A stretch of 64,000 nt of DNA, from the NCBI GenBank assembly GCA_009741485.1, contig CM019236.1:42406592-42470591 (forward strand), read 5' to 3'. Within the stretch, counting starts at the first letter, position 1; every line of letters starts with the position of its first letter. The position numbers and the translations under genes were made by a program. The notes below the pieces were generated by a model that ran no database searches, was not told the origin of the DNA, and worked only from the letters and a program-made list of their open reading frames with translations. The DNA is from Malurus cyaneus samueli. Taxonomy: Eukaryota > Chordata > Aves > Passeriformes > Maluridae. Shown here in pieces: positions 25,448 through 38,839 of the stretch.

Positions 25448-26774
25448 ACTGCCTATAAAGGCTTGGCCCAGAGCCACACAGTTCAAAAGTCACTTCATAT
25501 TTTAAAACCAGATTTTGAGAAGGCCTTCAGCCAGCCAGGAACAGAAACAAGACAGAGTGAGGAGATAGAGCAGGGAGGATCAGAGGCAGCAGCAAGAGAG
25601 AGAGCAGAGAAAGGGAGCATTTTCGCCTGGCATGGACACAAGCACACCTGGGAAAAGGCTCTGCTGCTGCCTCTTTTCCCAGTGAGGAGTGAGGGGGCAG
25701 GAGGTAAGGAGGAGGAAATAGGAGCTCTTACCGCCAGGGACAGATGTGCTGGAATTCTCCAGTGGAAAGGCCAGTTACAGTGTGGAAGAGAAGGAGTGTA
25801 TTTAACGAGCTTTTCAAGGCTTCATGCACTTTGCTAAGCTCTACACTCAGCTGCAGCTCCCCAGCTGTTAAAACCTCAGGAATACTATTTATCCAGATTG
25901 CCACCAGGAACCTCCCATTCAATATAAAAGGTTCCCAAGTCAAATTGCAGGCAGTGGCTTTTGTCCCCATGGCACATGGCTGCTAATGCCAGGTCACTGC
26001 TGCTGCCATGCCTGCCTTCACGTTGCGAAAAAGGACAAGGCACAGTTTGGAGGATGAAAGGCTCCTTAAAGCTGAATTAGCAAGAATTAGCTGCTGTCCT
26101 CTTAATGGGCTCAACACCTTCTAATCCTGCTTTTGCACTGCAGACTGGCTGGCACTCCTCACCTGTGACAGGCGTACACTCTGCAGGCGCTGTTGTGTGC
26201 CACAAAAGGCTTGTGGACACCAAAAGTTGTGGTTCTGTGACACCCCTGCCTTGTGGCAGCAAGGTGGCCCGGGCTCTGGGCAGGTGGCTGCAAATCCCCA
26301 GCTGGTGGCACTGTGTATTCGCCAGTCCGCTGTCTGCAGGAGAGCGGTGACATCCCTGCCTGTGACCGGGGCCATGGTCCATGCCCTGCCACTGTTACCC
26401 TCAAATTAACACTGAACGGGGCTGCTGGATAAAACTTTGCAGAGGAGGAGCTCTTGTGCACACAGAGGCTGTAGCCTGGGACAACGGAGCTAGAGGTTGT
26501 GACACGGACATTATGGAAAAATTCACATCACCAGAGGTTTGAGCCCAAAAAGGAGACAGAGGAGTCCTGTTAACTTTATGCATGGGCAAAGGGAGAGGCC
26601 ACAGGGCATTTCCCCATGGGGTCTCTCAAACTGTTGGAGGATGCAGCCTTCTTTTTATCCTAATTTTCTGGCTGCATCACCCTCTTTCTTTCCCTGCTGG
26701 CTAAAGTACTTGGAACGTGCAGACTTCTGGACCTGCCTAGTCTATGTCCTCCTTAATTTGCACCCCTTTTTTGT

Positions 26775-26930
26775 ATATTAACTGATATTCATAGTTCTGT
26801 TAAATCTCTGTTCTTCTTCCCTAAGTTCAGGAATTTAGAATGATCTTGGCTGAGTAGCAGTCCACGTCAATTAGTGACATTTTCTGAAACTGATGGTTTC
26901 TCCTCTTCCTTCCTTATCTACAAGTCTCTG
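26775..26930 (+). repeat. Direct repeat, copy 1 (about 155 bp)
   Basis: Begins at atattaactgatattcatag and ends at tacaagtctctg. A diverged second copy lies 491 bases downstream at 27266-27429, with long identical stretches and a more variable middle section. Confidence 0.9.
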
Positions 26931-27265
26931 GCCCTAACCACAAGCAGATTCACACAGTCAGTTTGTAAAGAACATTCATGTGTCTTTTCTTACTCCTTTC
27001 AACAGCAGTCCTGGCTCTCTCTTCAAGAGCTGTGGGAGGTCTGAAAGCCTGAGGAGCAGCTGGTGACAGCTCCACATCTCCTCCCTAGGACAGCCAGCTA
27101 TGACTGCAGCCCATCATCAGTGCTTTCTAGTAAAGAAAGATGCAGCAAGATCTGTCCCACTTCCCCCTGGTGTCTGCTGTTCCCTGGGTCAGAACGAGCC
27201 AGGCTGCACCATGGTGACAGCTCTGATCAGTGAAGAAGCTCCACAGCATGCTCCTCTAGAAGGTG

Positions 27266-27429
27266 ATATTAACTGATATTCATAGTTCTGGTAAATCTCT
27301 GTTCTTCTTCCCTAAGTTCAGGAATTTAGAATGGATCTTGGATCTGAAGTAGCAGTACCATGTTCACTTAGGTTGACATTTTCTGAAACTGATGGTTTCT
27401 CCCGTTTCTTCCTTATCTACAAGTCTCTG
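27266..27429 (+). repeat. Direct repeat, copy 2 (about 164 bp)
   Basis: Partner of 26775-26930. Shared blocks include the run from aactgatattcatagttctg through tcaggaatttagaat and the run attttctgaaactgatggtt. The middle is rearranged by small indels. Confidence 0.9.
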
Positions 27430-30400
27430 TTGCCACAGATCTGCAATTCGGACATGCCTGGCGTGAAAAGTATGCCATTTGATGGCCAGCTGGTCAATTG
27501 GGTGGTTTGCTGATCACTGACAAGCATTTATAATCAATAGCATTTTTCACTCCTGGGGGGTGTGTCCTCTTTAATAGGGGCAGTTTTGCTCAGGCAAGTA
27601 GAGTTTTACCAAAGCTGTAGGGGTCATTTGAACCACTTTGTAAACAAAATGCTATGTATTTAAAACACCAGTCACTTTAGGGCGCTCTTGCTTTTCATCT
27701 GAAAAGCGCAGTGAAATCCTGCTGGAATGGATGTGAGTCTCCCCCCATGTTACTGTGTGGTGTGCAGTGCCTAACTTCTTCCTGGCTTCTCAGAGTGAAC
27801 ACTTCAACTAAATCATAGTGTTTAAATTATAAGGGAACCCAAGAGCAAACACATCCTAAAACAAAGCTTTATGTTTTTTTAGATCTGTATCTATCTATCT
27901 ATCCTGAATGAAATATGGACACACTGTATTTATGGGTTTGTTGCCTGTACCAGTGAGGGACCCTGCAACTAGCAATTCCACTTAAATGCTACTTGAAGAA
28001 TGAACTAAAACACACCATGGATTAAGTCCTTTGGGTCCTTGTTCAAATCATTTTAGGGTGACATGGTTAAAAATACCTGATTGTAGCTATCTGCTCTCCA
28101 CTCTGCTTGTGGTGCAATTAAGTAGCAGGGGGCAGAGCCCAGTGCAGTTGAAATGCCACCATAACATTTCATTTTGGAGTCCAGCCGCTGGTTTACCAAG
28201 CATTGCACAGTGACCTCCCCTTCACAGAGACGGGAACCGTAGGAAGGACACACAAAGAGGTAGCAATGCATCCATGTCTTGTTGCTAGCATTTAGGTACA
28301 AATGTGGATCAAAGTTTAAAACAGCAGAAGCACTACATGGCCATGGACTGATCTTTAAAAGGCAGGACAGAGATTGGCAGCTGCTGTCATTTGCCTGCTT
28401 TCCCTGAAGATACTCGGGAAAGCCAGAGCTGCAGAATGCACACAGCTTCCATTTTCTTTCCTCAAGGATGTGGAGGACAAAAGTGAGATGGACAAAGTCC
28501 ATCTTTAAAAAGTCTTAGAGTGTGAGACCGACAAATCTGATGTCTAGCTTGAAAAAGAATGGAGAGACAGAGAAAGGGAAAGATGGGGAACTTTGTCCCA
28601 GATGGCAGAAGCAGGAATCACTGCACAACCACTATTGTGTAGCAACTCCCTCTCCAGGTGGGCTGGAAGAGAAGTCTCAGGCAGGCAAGGTCTGGGTGGG
28701 GGAGAGGTGTAAATCAGAAATGGAACCAAGGCTGGGGCCAAGGGCTTGTGCTTGGAAAATCACAGACAACAGCAGAGAACTGAATGGAGGCACAGCTGGG
28801 CGATGTTTGGGTGAGAGGAGAGAAGGGGGTTAAAGTAAACAAAAAATGGCGGAGCATGTGCACAGCAGAAGCACAGGGTGAGTTTTATATGTGGCACAAA
28901 GAACAACTGTCTGCTCAAAGGAAAGAAAAAACCAGGACTGGAGTGATTGAGGAGAGGTAAAAAAGATTATTCAGGGGATGTGATCCTCAAGGAAAAAAAG
29001 AGAGTTATGAAAGGGTTGACAGTCACATTACTTCACTTCTGTAAAGGCAGTGTTGCACATTTGTGTGACCACTTCAGGAAGCCGTAATGGATGAAGGATC
29101 TGACCCTTTTACTTATCAGATCTTGCAGTGAATTCTGGCTGCACAAGAAAAGAAGATTCGCAGCAGGAAAAAACCACAGCAGTTTTTGGGCTCGGTGAGC
29201 CATAACTCTCCTTAAGCACAAGAAGCTGGGGAGCATGAAAGGGTGCTCTAATCCTGTCCTACACTTACTGTTTCTGAACTCAGAGGCAGCAGATCACCTT
29301 TGCCCCAAACGTGAATTTTCAGCTACCGCCCGCAGAGCAATAACCTCTGGTGCATCATCCTGGGCTGCAGTGTGATAAGCCAGCCGAGGAGTCAAGGACA
29401 GGAGCTGGAGGAGGTCAGGCACTGCTTTGTGCACCCTCTCCTGACTCTGGGCTGGGCCAGTCGGGAGCTGAGCTGCTCATTTGTTCACACCTCTGGCAGT
29501 ACTCATAGGCTGGCGGTATCAGCACAGAAACCACGCCAGGCGTGAGCACCACAGGCTGTGGGGCACACAAATGATGACACAAATCAGCCCTGCCTTGGAG
29601 GAGGAGGGAGGTGGGGCACACAGGGTTGGCAGCTGTCACAAGGTCATCAAGCTGGCAATAGTCCTTCAGGCAAGAGGCTGGCAAAGCTCACAGCAGGCCT
29701 GGCACAGTGGGGAGAACATCCTCAGCGCAGGCTCAGAATGCAGAGGGGGCACAGAGAGAACAGACAGGAAGGGTCGGTGCAAACCACACCACCCAACTGC
29801 AGCACCTCTTCTCATCTCAGAACTCGGCTTTCCAGAGCTGGAGCTGGTCCAAGAGGTGCCTTTGAAGACTGGACACTTCATTGCACTGGGATTATTTTTG
29901 TGGTGAAAGATTTCATGTCACGGGCTCTGAGAAGATGAACCGCCCTTTGCTGGTTTGTTAAAAACCCAGATAACATATAAAAGAGAGAAGTTTGTTCTTA
30001 CAGAAGAAACTACAGGAGAAAAACGTATTTCCTTTCAGGGAGCTGCACTCAGTCTCCATCTGAAACTGTGAGAGAGAGCACCATTGGTAGGGAGCTTCCA
30101 AACCTAGGGAGTGCTGTGCACCCATGTATGCTGTGGGAAGCAGTTGTAAATTGTTGAGGCATTAAAGGGCGATGAACTACATTCCCTCAGGAGCTCTGAG
30201 TTGCTGGTGAGATCCAGCAGCCCAAGCTACCTCCATTTTCTAGGAGCTCAAACAGTCCAGAACAGCCAGTTTGGTTTCCTAATGTTCATGCACAGGGGAA
30301 AGAAGAAGCCCAGTGTCCTACAGGAATAAATATGGCTCAATGCACGCTGCATTGAGCCGAGTGGAGTTATTTGCGGAGGATACAGCAGAGCCACTGTGCT

Positions 30401-33312
30401 GCTGAACAGCCACGGTGTTTTTCTGGCTGAGGTCTGTGAGGGAAGCTGTGGGCAGCCTAAAACCTTCACAGCTGGCATGTGTAACCATGCCCTTCTGTCT
30501 CTGCTTGCGGGAAGGGGACATGGAAAATTTTCTCATCAGCACGGGTCTGAGCACCAAAATTGCTCCTGCTGAGAGTCCCCAATGAAAATCACTTGCTAGC
30601 TTCTTTCTAATGTTGCTTAATGGAATGTGCAATGAGTTTCAGTGAATATGCATTTCCTGTGATGCTATTTTGGTGTCAAAATTACTCTATCAGCAGCCTG
30701 TTTATAATGGGGTTAGGATGGAGCACTGATCTTATTAGCTAATTGTGCTTGCTACTCTGTGGCTCTGTATTTCACAGCCACACTACAATGGCTTGCTGAT
30801 GGGCTCTGCAGCCAGGATACTTCTAATTCCCCCTGGATTTCATTATTGTGACTGCAAAGGAAGGAACAGAATAGCAGATGAAGCTGTTGCTGTCGTCATC
30901 ATACGGTCCGTTTGAAGGTGAATGCGATGCCTCTTGGTGCCTCTCCTTGGCCAGGTTGTCCACCCTGTACAACTTAGGCCTTGAAAACGAATTGTGCAGA
31001 GAGACCTTCCCGGATCAGGGAAAGCCACGGAATGACAAAATTTGCTATTTTCATAGGTTGATGAAATACAAAAACAATTAACCCTTGGTGACTCAGAGCA
31101 GCGTGCTTGGTTATTGGCTCTGGGTTTGGAGGCCGGGCAAGTAATTAATATATGATAATAGGGATTGGTATTCGTTTTATTTATGTGTTTTGTCCCCCAA
31201 AGAGAGCACATATCCCTTCATGTGGTAACTAATTTTTTTAATAAGCTTTCACACAGACACAACACAAAGACTCGTCCGAGAGCGAGGGTACTGAGACCCA
31301 TCTGGACACATGTGACATACTCGGCACCCCTTGCCTGATGCAGGTTACTACTATCACACCAAGGTGCTCTGAGTCCTGGCCTGCAGCACTGCACAATTTC
31401 TTACCATGCCTTCTGGAGGGATCCGGCAGCAAACACAGCTTTTCCTGCCTTGTAAAAGCCAAGGGAGGGTCTCTCTAAAAGCTCCTTCTGTGGCAAATAT
31501 AATGATGCTCAGACAGCTAGGAGCTTTCAATTGTCTCTCATATAAGTACTGGTGTTCCACAGCACCCTCACGGCCTCACGATCGAAAATTCTAGCCACAC
31601 CAGAACTTAGGGTTTTTTTTCCTTTTGTTTTAATTTCCAGGGCAGTCATTCCCTATTACAGCAGTTGTAATTGCTAGAGGCAAGTACAAATTCTACTACC
31701 TGCAACACTCCATTGCCATCCCTCCGCGTAAGCATGGAAACAGATAATACTCTTAGACGCCCTCTAAGCTTTCCAGCAGCGTCACCTCTGCAGGAGGGCT
31801 TTCCTCGAGTTCTGGCACCTAACTTCAGCTTATTTGGCCCTTTACATAGTGGCTCCTTTTCTAAACTGTCCTTTTCCCGTAGCTTATTGTTTTCCAGCCT
31901 GAATCCACTCTCCAGAAAGGTTAGCTGGAAAACATATGCAGACCTCAGTGGGAGTGGGCAGAGCTACAACATACAAACACAAGGCTCCTCTACAGCAGCC
32001 TGGACACCAAACAAGGTTTTGCCATTGCTGGGACTTACCCCAATCAATGTCCTGCCTCTGGCTTGGCAGGTTATCAGTCCATTCCCTCCTTCCCCCTACT
32101 TCCTTCACCAAGTCAAGGCTGGAGCCCTTCTGGAGACCAACCACACTAAGTAGCAACATATCAGATATTTAGCTTGCTTCAAACAGGAGTTGGCTTGCCC
32201 CCACGGCTCAAAACCTCAATGTGTGCTTTTCACTTGCCTTGTTACGTGCTATTCTCAAAGTAAATTCAGAGGGTGATTATGGAAAGGTGGGGGGACCTGG
32301 CCCATGGACACAGTGAACAGAAAATCAGGCTTCTGTATAGCTCTCCTACACTCTTCATTCAAGCTTTGATTTTTTATTATTTCTTTAAGAAGCCTAATAG
32401 CTTTTCAAGCTGTGCATATTCTGGGAAATTCAGATCTGCTAATGCTTATGCTGTTTTTTTGGGGGAGCAAATTATATTTTTATAAAGCTGTCAAGCTTCA
32501 TCTTCATCATAAACAGCGTGAACCTCACATGCTTTTCTGGCAGACTGGTCCTCTGCTGCAATGCAATACAGACCCTTGTGAGGTTTTCTTGTCCTTGTGT
32601 TGTCCCATAATGCACATATCCAACACCACAGCTTTCAAAAGCAAGCTGTGATGCTCCTTGCATGGAAGAACTCCTCCACAGTCCTCCTACCCAACCTTTC
32701 AGAACAGGCAGCAAATTCATGCTTTGAAATCCCTTTACTTTATTCAGCAATGTTCAATATTAGGCACTAAAGTTATGTTTGTTGTCACTAGGGGTAGCGC
32801 AGTTTTGAGATAATTGAAAGAGATCCAGCAGGCCTTCCAACAAGTGGATGTTTCTACTTGCAGACAGCAGGCACAGTGAACTACCAGGACCCACTAAAGT
32901 ACTGGAGGAGATTTACTAGTGGAGGACTGAATTTTCAGATATTTTAACTATCAGAAGAGGAATGAGGAATGAATCTGAGGTGTTCACGTCTGTATCACTT
33001 CCCTTGCACGGGGTGCAATTTCCACCCAATTCATTGCCTCTTGCAGCTGCTGAGAGGCATTTTTGGATTCCGGTTTCCCACACAGCCTTACCTGCCCTGA
33101 TTTTGTTCATGTGTCCTCTTGCAGTATCCGAACGCTGACTGATCTTCAACGTACCCAGCCTTCATGGCATCCCCATCTTTGAGGAAATGGAGGCAGAGAC
33201 AGCAAGTGTGGAGTCCCAGGCTACAGAGGAGGTCTGTAGTGGAGCAGCAGTGTGTTGGCCCCAGGCAGGTGCCCAGATCTTTAAGCCATCCCTCTCTTAC
33301 CTGGGGGCAAAG

Positions 33313-33823
33313 NNNNNNNNNNNNNNNNNNNNNNNNNNNNNNNNNNNNNNNNNNNNNNNNNNNNNNNNNNNNNNNNNNNNNNNNNNNNNNNNNNNNNNNN
33401 NNNNNNNNNNNNNNNNNNNNNNNNNNNNNNNNNNNNNNNNNNNNNNNNNNNNNNNNNNNNNNNNNNNNNNNNNNNNNNNNNNNNNNNNNNNNNNNNNNNN
33501 NNNNNNNNNNNNNNNNNNNNNNNNNNNNNNNNNNNNNNNNNNNNNNNNNNNNNNNNNNNNNNNNNNNNNNNNNNNNNNNNNNNNNNNNNNNNNNNNNNNN
33601 NNNNNNNNNNNNNNNNNNNNNNNNNNNNNNNNNNNNNNNNNNNNNNNNNNNNNNNNNNNNNNNNNNNNNNNNNNNNNNNNNNNNNNNNNNNNNNNNNNNN
33701 NNNNNNNNNNNNNNNNNNNNNNNNNNNNNNNNNNNNNNNNNNNNNNNNNNNNNNNNNNNNNNNNNNNNNNNNNNNNNNNNNNNNNNNNNNNNNNNNNNNN
33801 NNNNNNNNNNNNNNNNNNNNNNN
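33313..33823. other. Assembly gap (511 N)
   Basis: An unbroken run of N. Any frame crossing it is artificial. The flanking sequences show no obvious repeat that would explain the gap. Confidence 1.
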
Positions 33824-35018
33824 GGAGAAGTGGCCAGACCACCGTGCTCCATCTGTAGCAAATGCTTATTGTCCAAGGTTTGTATTCCGGACGTAGTTAT
33901 TTAAAACTAGAATACAAGAGCTATAAGAAAAGGAATTAAAACCAGGGGATATCTTGCCACTAATTCTGGGACTGTGGTAGACTTTTTTCGGTAGGGCACA
34001 GGGTTCAGTCCTGTGATTTCTTCTTAGAGGACTTCAGTGTGAAATACCTGTTCACCCATTTCTTTCTCTCCCACTTGAGTACTGCCAGCTGAGGTAGTGA
34101 GATACAATTCAGTAGCTTCTGTCAGAGGCTTTATTTCTAGCTTTGACTGCTCTGGCAGGGGTCTCAGAAAATCTGCACTGGTGCTGGATTTTCTTTCACT
34201 TTATTTTTAGTGTATCTAAGGTAAACAAGAATAAGCACTAAATGAAGATTATGGCAGCAGGTGTCAGAAAAACAGCCTTTTTAGTTTTTCTCTGTGTGGG
34301 AGTGTAAGCTCTATCCCTTTCACACATTCAAAATTTAAATAGTAATTAGAAATTCTAAATAATCTCTCCCTGGGCACTAGCTAATCTTCATTAAGCATCT
34401 AAATACCAGTGACTAAAACTGGGTCAGTTCCTCAGTGGCCTGCAGTGGCAGGAAGGAGCCATGGCTGACTCCAGCAGCACAGGATCTGGTCTCCCTGGCT
34501 CAGAGAAGGAGCCCATTTGCTGCCCATTAAATGCTGCATAAAGAGGGCCCCATCCTCTACCCTTCAGCAGGAGAGCTTCTTCAGCAGCCGAGCAGCTGTG
34601 CAGGCAAGGAGACTGGTCCTTCCTCTCCAGCGGGACAGCAGGGCCACTCGGGGAGCAGGGCTTTGAGGAAGCATCTGCCTGTGCTGTTCTGCAGTTGCCA
34701 ATGCCAGGAGGGACTGAGTCCTGAGGCTAAGTGCTCAGAGGTACATGCCCATCGCATGCAGAATATCTTGGCAGTGGGAACTGCTGTGTGGCTGAAGGAA
34801 GAATCGTGCTTCTGCAGCTCCACTCCCCTGTCTTCAGGTCCCTTCCCACAGCAGGAGGGTAGGCTTTTCTTCCACACTCCAACACAGGACCCTAAAGTTT
34901 TCCTTCCAAGTCCCATGGAATGTCCCATTCAGTTCTCCCAGCATATGCATCTCTTACTAGTCTTCTGCAGCCCACCTTTAGGTGCTTCTTTTTTTTTTTT
35001 TTTTTCTTTTCCCTGTAG

Positions 35019-35112
35019 TCATGAAACTCTTGTTTCAGAGCTGAGGGAAACTGCATTGATCTCTGCCAATGAGAGTGAAGAAAGCCAAAGAGTTCCTGTT
35101 CTGCAGTTCTGA
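35019..35112 (+). CDS. Possible 3' terminal coding exon, unidentified
   Basis: A strong acceptor-like sequence, a 20-plus base pyrimidine tract followed by cctgtag, ends at 35018. After it a frame of about 31 codons, rich in Glu and Ser, runs to a TGA at 35110-35112. AATAAA follows at 35267-35272, a reasonable distance for a poly(A) signal. No upstream partner exon could be identified. The frame also continues upstream through the pyrimidine tract, so the splice junction is only suggested. It may be a real terminal exon, a long non-coding RNA exon or chance. Confidence 0.2.
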
Positions 35113-35895
35113 CACAGGCAAATCAGTGGAAACCAGACAGGATTATTACAACCCAACCTTTATGTTACAAGCCTCCTGCCCCTAACACTTCTACTGATGA
35201 AGAATATCTCTGGAGCTTCTTTTGCTCCATGCAGCCAAACCCATCTAGCCAAGGAGCATCACTGTTAATAAACCATGAAATAGACACTCTGAGCCAAGGA
35301 GGCGTACCTGCAGAGGAGCTGCAGAACACTGATGTGCAACAGAACACTCTGGGTCCACAGCATGGGACCCTGCCTGTGTGCACAGGTACTGCCTTACAGC
35401 TTATTCCTTTTCCTCCTGATGTTATTGACTCATTGGCCACAACAGCATCAGTTTCTGTTTCAGAACTGGCAGTAGTTTCCAGATAAAGTAAACCGTCTTT
35501 TACAAAGGCAGTGCTGAAGTGATTTTCAGTAATAGAAGCAGAAGACATGGTTCAGCTTGGCTTATTAGTGCATTAGTGCATGAGAGTAAAAAAATGGCAG
35601 CAAAGAAAGCAGGAATTTGCTGTGCCAATGGGACGAAGAGAAGAAGGAATCTTTGCAACTGCATGTGTCTCTGTTATTGCTTCTACTCACCACCCATCTT
35701 TAGCCATCCAAGCTTGTTAGAACAGCTGTGCAGGGTGGGGAGCATGTACAGGACCTTGCAAAGCAAATAAGTGATGCCACAAGAGGTGCTGTTCTGGATA
35801 TGTAATTTGCATGGCTCATAATGCATAACAAGATTTCCTTCATGCCTCCCTACTCTTCATTGCCCCATAGTTGTCCTGGTAAGGCAAAGCAGATG

Positions 35896-36126
35896 TTATG
35901 AGTCAGTATGCTCCAGATACCCGTATGAGCCCTGAGCGTCCTGCAAGGACTCTTGTGCATGTGTGACCACAGCCTCCCCTTCCACAATGAACGTTCCAGC
36001 TGTGTCTGTAAGTGACTGACCCTCAGCATATACAGATCCTGTCAGGCTGAGGAACATGGTGATGGCTAAAACCATTGGCCTAAAGAGGCAGATTCCAACA
36101 CACTGGAGAGAAGCTGAGGAGCACAT
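35896..36126 (-). CDS. Small ORF with a signal-peptide-like N-terminus (76 codons)
   Basis: An internal Met at residue 18 starts a short hydrophobic segment, VLAITMFLSLTGSVYA, ending in a V-Y-A motif that fits a signal peptidase site after residue 34. The remaining 42 residues are acidic and hydrophilic, with no cysteines. It ends in TAA at 35896-35898. It lies about 300 bases beyond the AT-rich region that follows SLC44A1 and has the same orientation. I recognise no family. It could be an exon of a secreted or membrane protein, or a chance frame. Confidence 0.25.
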   Translation of the reverse strand: MCSSASLQCVGICLFRPMVLAITMFLSLTGSVYAEGQSLTDTAGTFIVEGEAVVTHAQESLQDAQGSYGYLEHTDS

Positions 36127-38839
36127 GTCTGAGGATCAGTGAGAGAAGATCACTGAGATCAGGGAGAAGAAAGGCAGGAAAAATATCCTGCCTTAGCTCC
36201 ACCAAACCCCATTCACATGCTCATCTTGGGAAAACATTAGAATTAGAATGCTTTTCTTGGCACCAGGGCAGGATGTCCAGCGTTACTGCAGCTACTCAGC
36301 TGAAGGGCAGGCACAGAGCAAAGTAAAACTTTGTGAAAAATTTGGGTGGGCTCTGCTTGCTTCTCAGGGACACAAGATTGCATTGCTAAAAAGAGCAGGG
36401 CTTAAGCACACCACATGGAAGACACAGAAATTTATTTCTTACTTAAAAGGAAAACTTTATTTTGATACATTAAAAAATCTATACATTTCTTAGACTAAAA
36501 TACAGTTTTGCATCAGTATCCTGGCACAATGTCAGTTTACACAGAAAATCTAAGATTAGATCAGCACTGTTAATTTCTTTTCTCTTCCTGCATTCACAGC
36601 TTGCAGTATAAAACATTTTAAGTTCTCAAGACAACAATAAACAGTGTCACATTTACTTTTCCCATTCTCAAAGGAGGTGGCATTCCACTGGAAAAAGGAG
36701 CACTTGTTAGTTGATCTTGGTTCAATGTAAATCATTAAGCCAGTCCAGGGGTCTGATTGCCCTGTTAGAAGTATGAGTGAAGGAGGATGAAATATCTGTT
36801 TCCAAATGAAACTTAGATGGACTATGACAATGCAAGTACTGTCAAGCCTTTAAAATCTGTTCAGAAGATTTTCCTTTTTCCTTAGGGTAGTTTCTGTAAT
36901 CAGCAACACAATATAGAAATAATTCTTTTATATACGTATAGGATTCCACCTTCATTTTGCTCTGAAGAGCTCCAGAGTAAAATAGAAGCAGGAGACAGGA
37001 GATGTTGCTGTGACATGTCTGAATCGGAATATGAATTTTCTTAATTACTGAAAATCCTGTGGAATATTTTCTACCTGCTCTCCACCTAATTCCTGGCAGC
37101 TGCTTTCTGGCCTACATTAGAAACAAAACCACCTTTCTATTTTCTCTTCCATCACTCCCCTAGGAGACACTATGAAATTGTATGTTAGTACTCTTTTTCA
37201 AATGAGAGATATTCTCCCATTTTAGTTTAAGCAGCAGGGAGGGACCTAACTAATATTAATATGGAGCACATGTGGTATTTGAGAGTTAAAAACCATGATT
37301 TTAGTGGGAACTCCTGCTCCCAGTTGGAAACCGCCCCAGCACCACTTCTGCCGGGTTTCATAAGTAGTCTGCTTCCTAATTTCACCAAACCTTTCTGAAA
37401 TAACTCCCTAGTTGCCCCTGTTCCCACTCAAGCCAGAGAGGAGATGTGGTACACTTGAGGAATGGCAGCCACCTATGCTGCCAGTGTCTTCCATCACATT
37501 CTTGAGGCAATAGCTGTCTTTATTATTACTGAAATCAGGCTAGTTCTGTTAAGTCAGCTGGTACTTTTGCACTGAATTCTTGCAACTTTTGTTCTAAGGG
37601 GAGTTCCATGTTTCAACAAGAAAGTACCAAATGCTTATAACACCAAATTCTGCTCATCACACTATGACTTGACCTCCGTGAGACAAGAGTAGAATCTGAT
37701 GGGCCTTTGCTGATTTTCTGCTAGTTCCATTTTAACAGATGCCTGTCAAATGAATGCCAGATAGCTTAGCCTCCAAATGGGTATTTTCAGATTGATTCAT
37801 GCTACCAATTGTCCCTAGAATTATTTTCATAATCCTAGTCTCTGAGGAGCTTTGGCTTGATTGTATCAGATTGCAAGACTCATCACAGCTCCATCCCAGA
37901 CGAGAAATTTTGCCTTTTATATGTGACCCACATCACAAGAGACAAGTTTCATCTTTTCTCTCGTCTCTTTAAATATAAAAGAAAAAAATACCTTGAGAAC
38001 AGTTTTTGATACAGAACACAAGAAATATAGATTCACTGGTCTCCATAGTCTTATCATGTGATGGAAAAAACAGCAGAGATTAAATAGTTGGAAGAGCAAT
38101 TGAAAATGAAATACTCAGAGTAAACTTCCATCATCCCAACAAAGAAGCTGTGTGCAAGAAATGCTTCAAATAAGCCTGTTGGGTTTTGTGTTGTGAAACA
38201 CAAGGGTTGTTTTGTTGTTTGGTATTTTTTCCACAAAGATGAAATTGGATTTCTGTGTTGATAATGTGACACAAGCTATTCAAGAAACAATGGGCTAGTG
38301 ATACTTTGATTTAGTAAACAGTATCTGCACAGGCCAAGCCATGATTTAAAAAACAGGAATGCTGTTAGGTATCTACTTATAAATGTTAAGGTTGTTTCTT
38401 AAAATGACTGTGCCATATTCAATACAGCATGTAATATGCACTCTGAAACTAACTGCTCACTAGATGGCCATGAGTATATGTCTGCTACATGCATTTTATT
38501 CTGACTCTATAACATACATTCATAGAATACATCATAATCACTCAGAGTAAACCACTAAAGTGCATGCCCTGAGGGCACATTAAGTATGTTGTCTCCAACA
38601 CTGGCTGCTCAATCAGCAGAACACTGACACAGAAAGGGCTCATTTTTGCTTTATATCCCCATTATGTGCTGAAAGAGTAAGAGCTAACATCCCCTGCTCC
38701 CTCCATGAAAGGGAGCACTGTGGAGCAGGCTAGTTGCCTGCTGCAAAAAAAGCCCTTTCAGAAAGAAGTAACCACCCTGAGAAGATGCTGTACAGAAATG
38801 CAAGGAGCTAGTCTTGGATTAGCTATTGGATAAGTGGAC

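Larger units (their letters stand above)
24750..33312. other. Intergenic DNA with no recognised gene
   Basis: Mixed-composition, mostly unique sequence. Open frames reach about 150 codons but show no recognisable domains, codon bias or paired splice sites. It contains a 17-bp tandem duplication (25414-25447) and a dispersed 155-bp duplication (26775-26930 and 27266-27429), listed separately, and a short TATC run near 27885-27902. Confidence 0.5.
33824..36420. other. Intergenic DNA with two weak gene candidates
   Basis: Unique sequence between the gap and the AT-rich region downstream of SLC44A1. It includes a possible plus-strand terminal exon at 35019 and a minus-strand signal-peptide ORF at 35896-36126, both listed separately. 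Nothing else is recognised. Confidence 0.5.

Noticed and set aside
29481..29938. Overlapping 126-141 codon plus-strand ORFs
   Set aside because: Two overlapping frames of similar length with no domain, no splice context and ordinary composition are consistent with chance in moderately GC-rich DNA.
31671..32153. 160-codon plus-strand ORF
   Set aside because: It is low in recognisable motifs and rich in Ser, Pro and Leu from composition, with no start context or neighbouring exon.
33088..33904. Several 180-260 codon open frames crossing the N run
   Set aside because: They exist only because N positions contain no stop codons. They are not genes.
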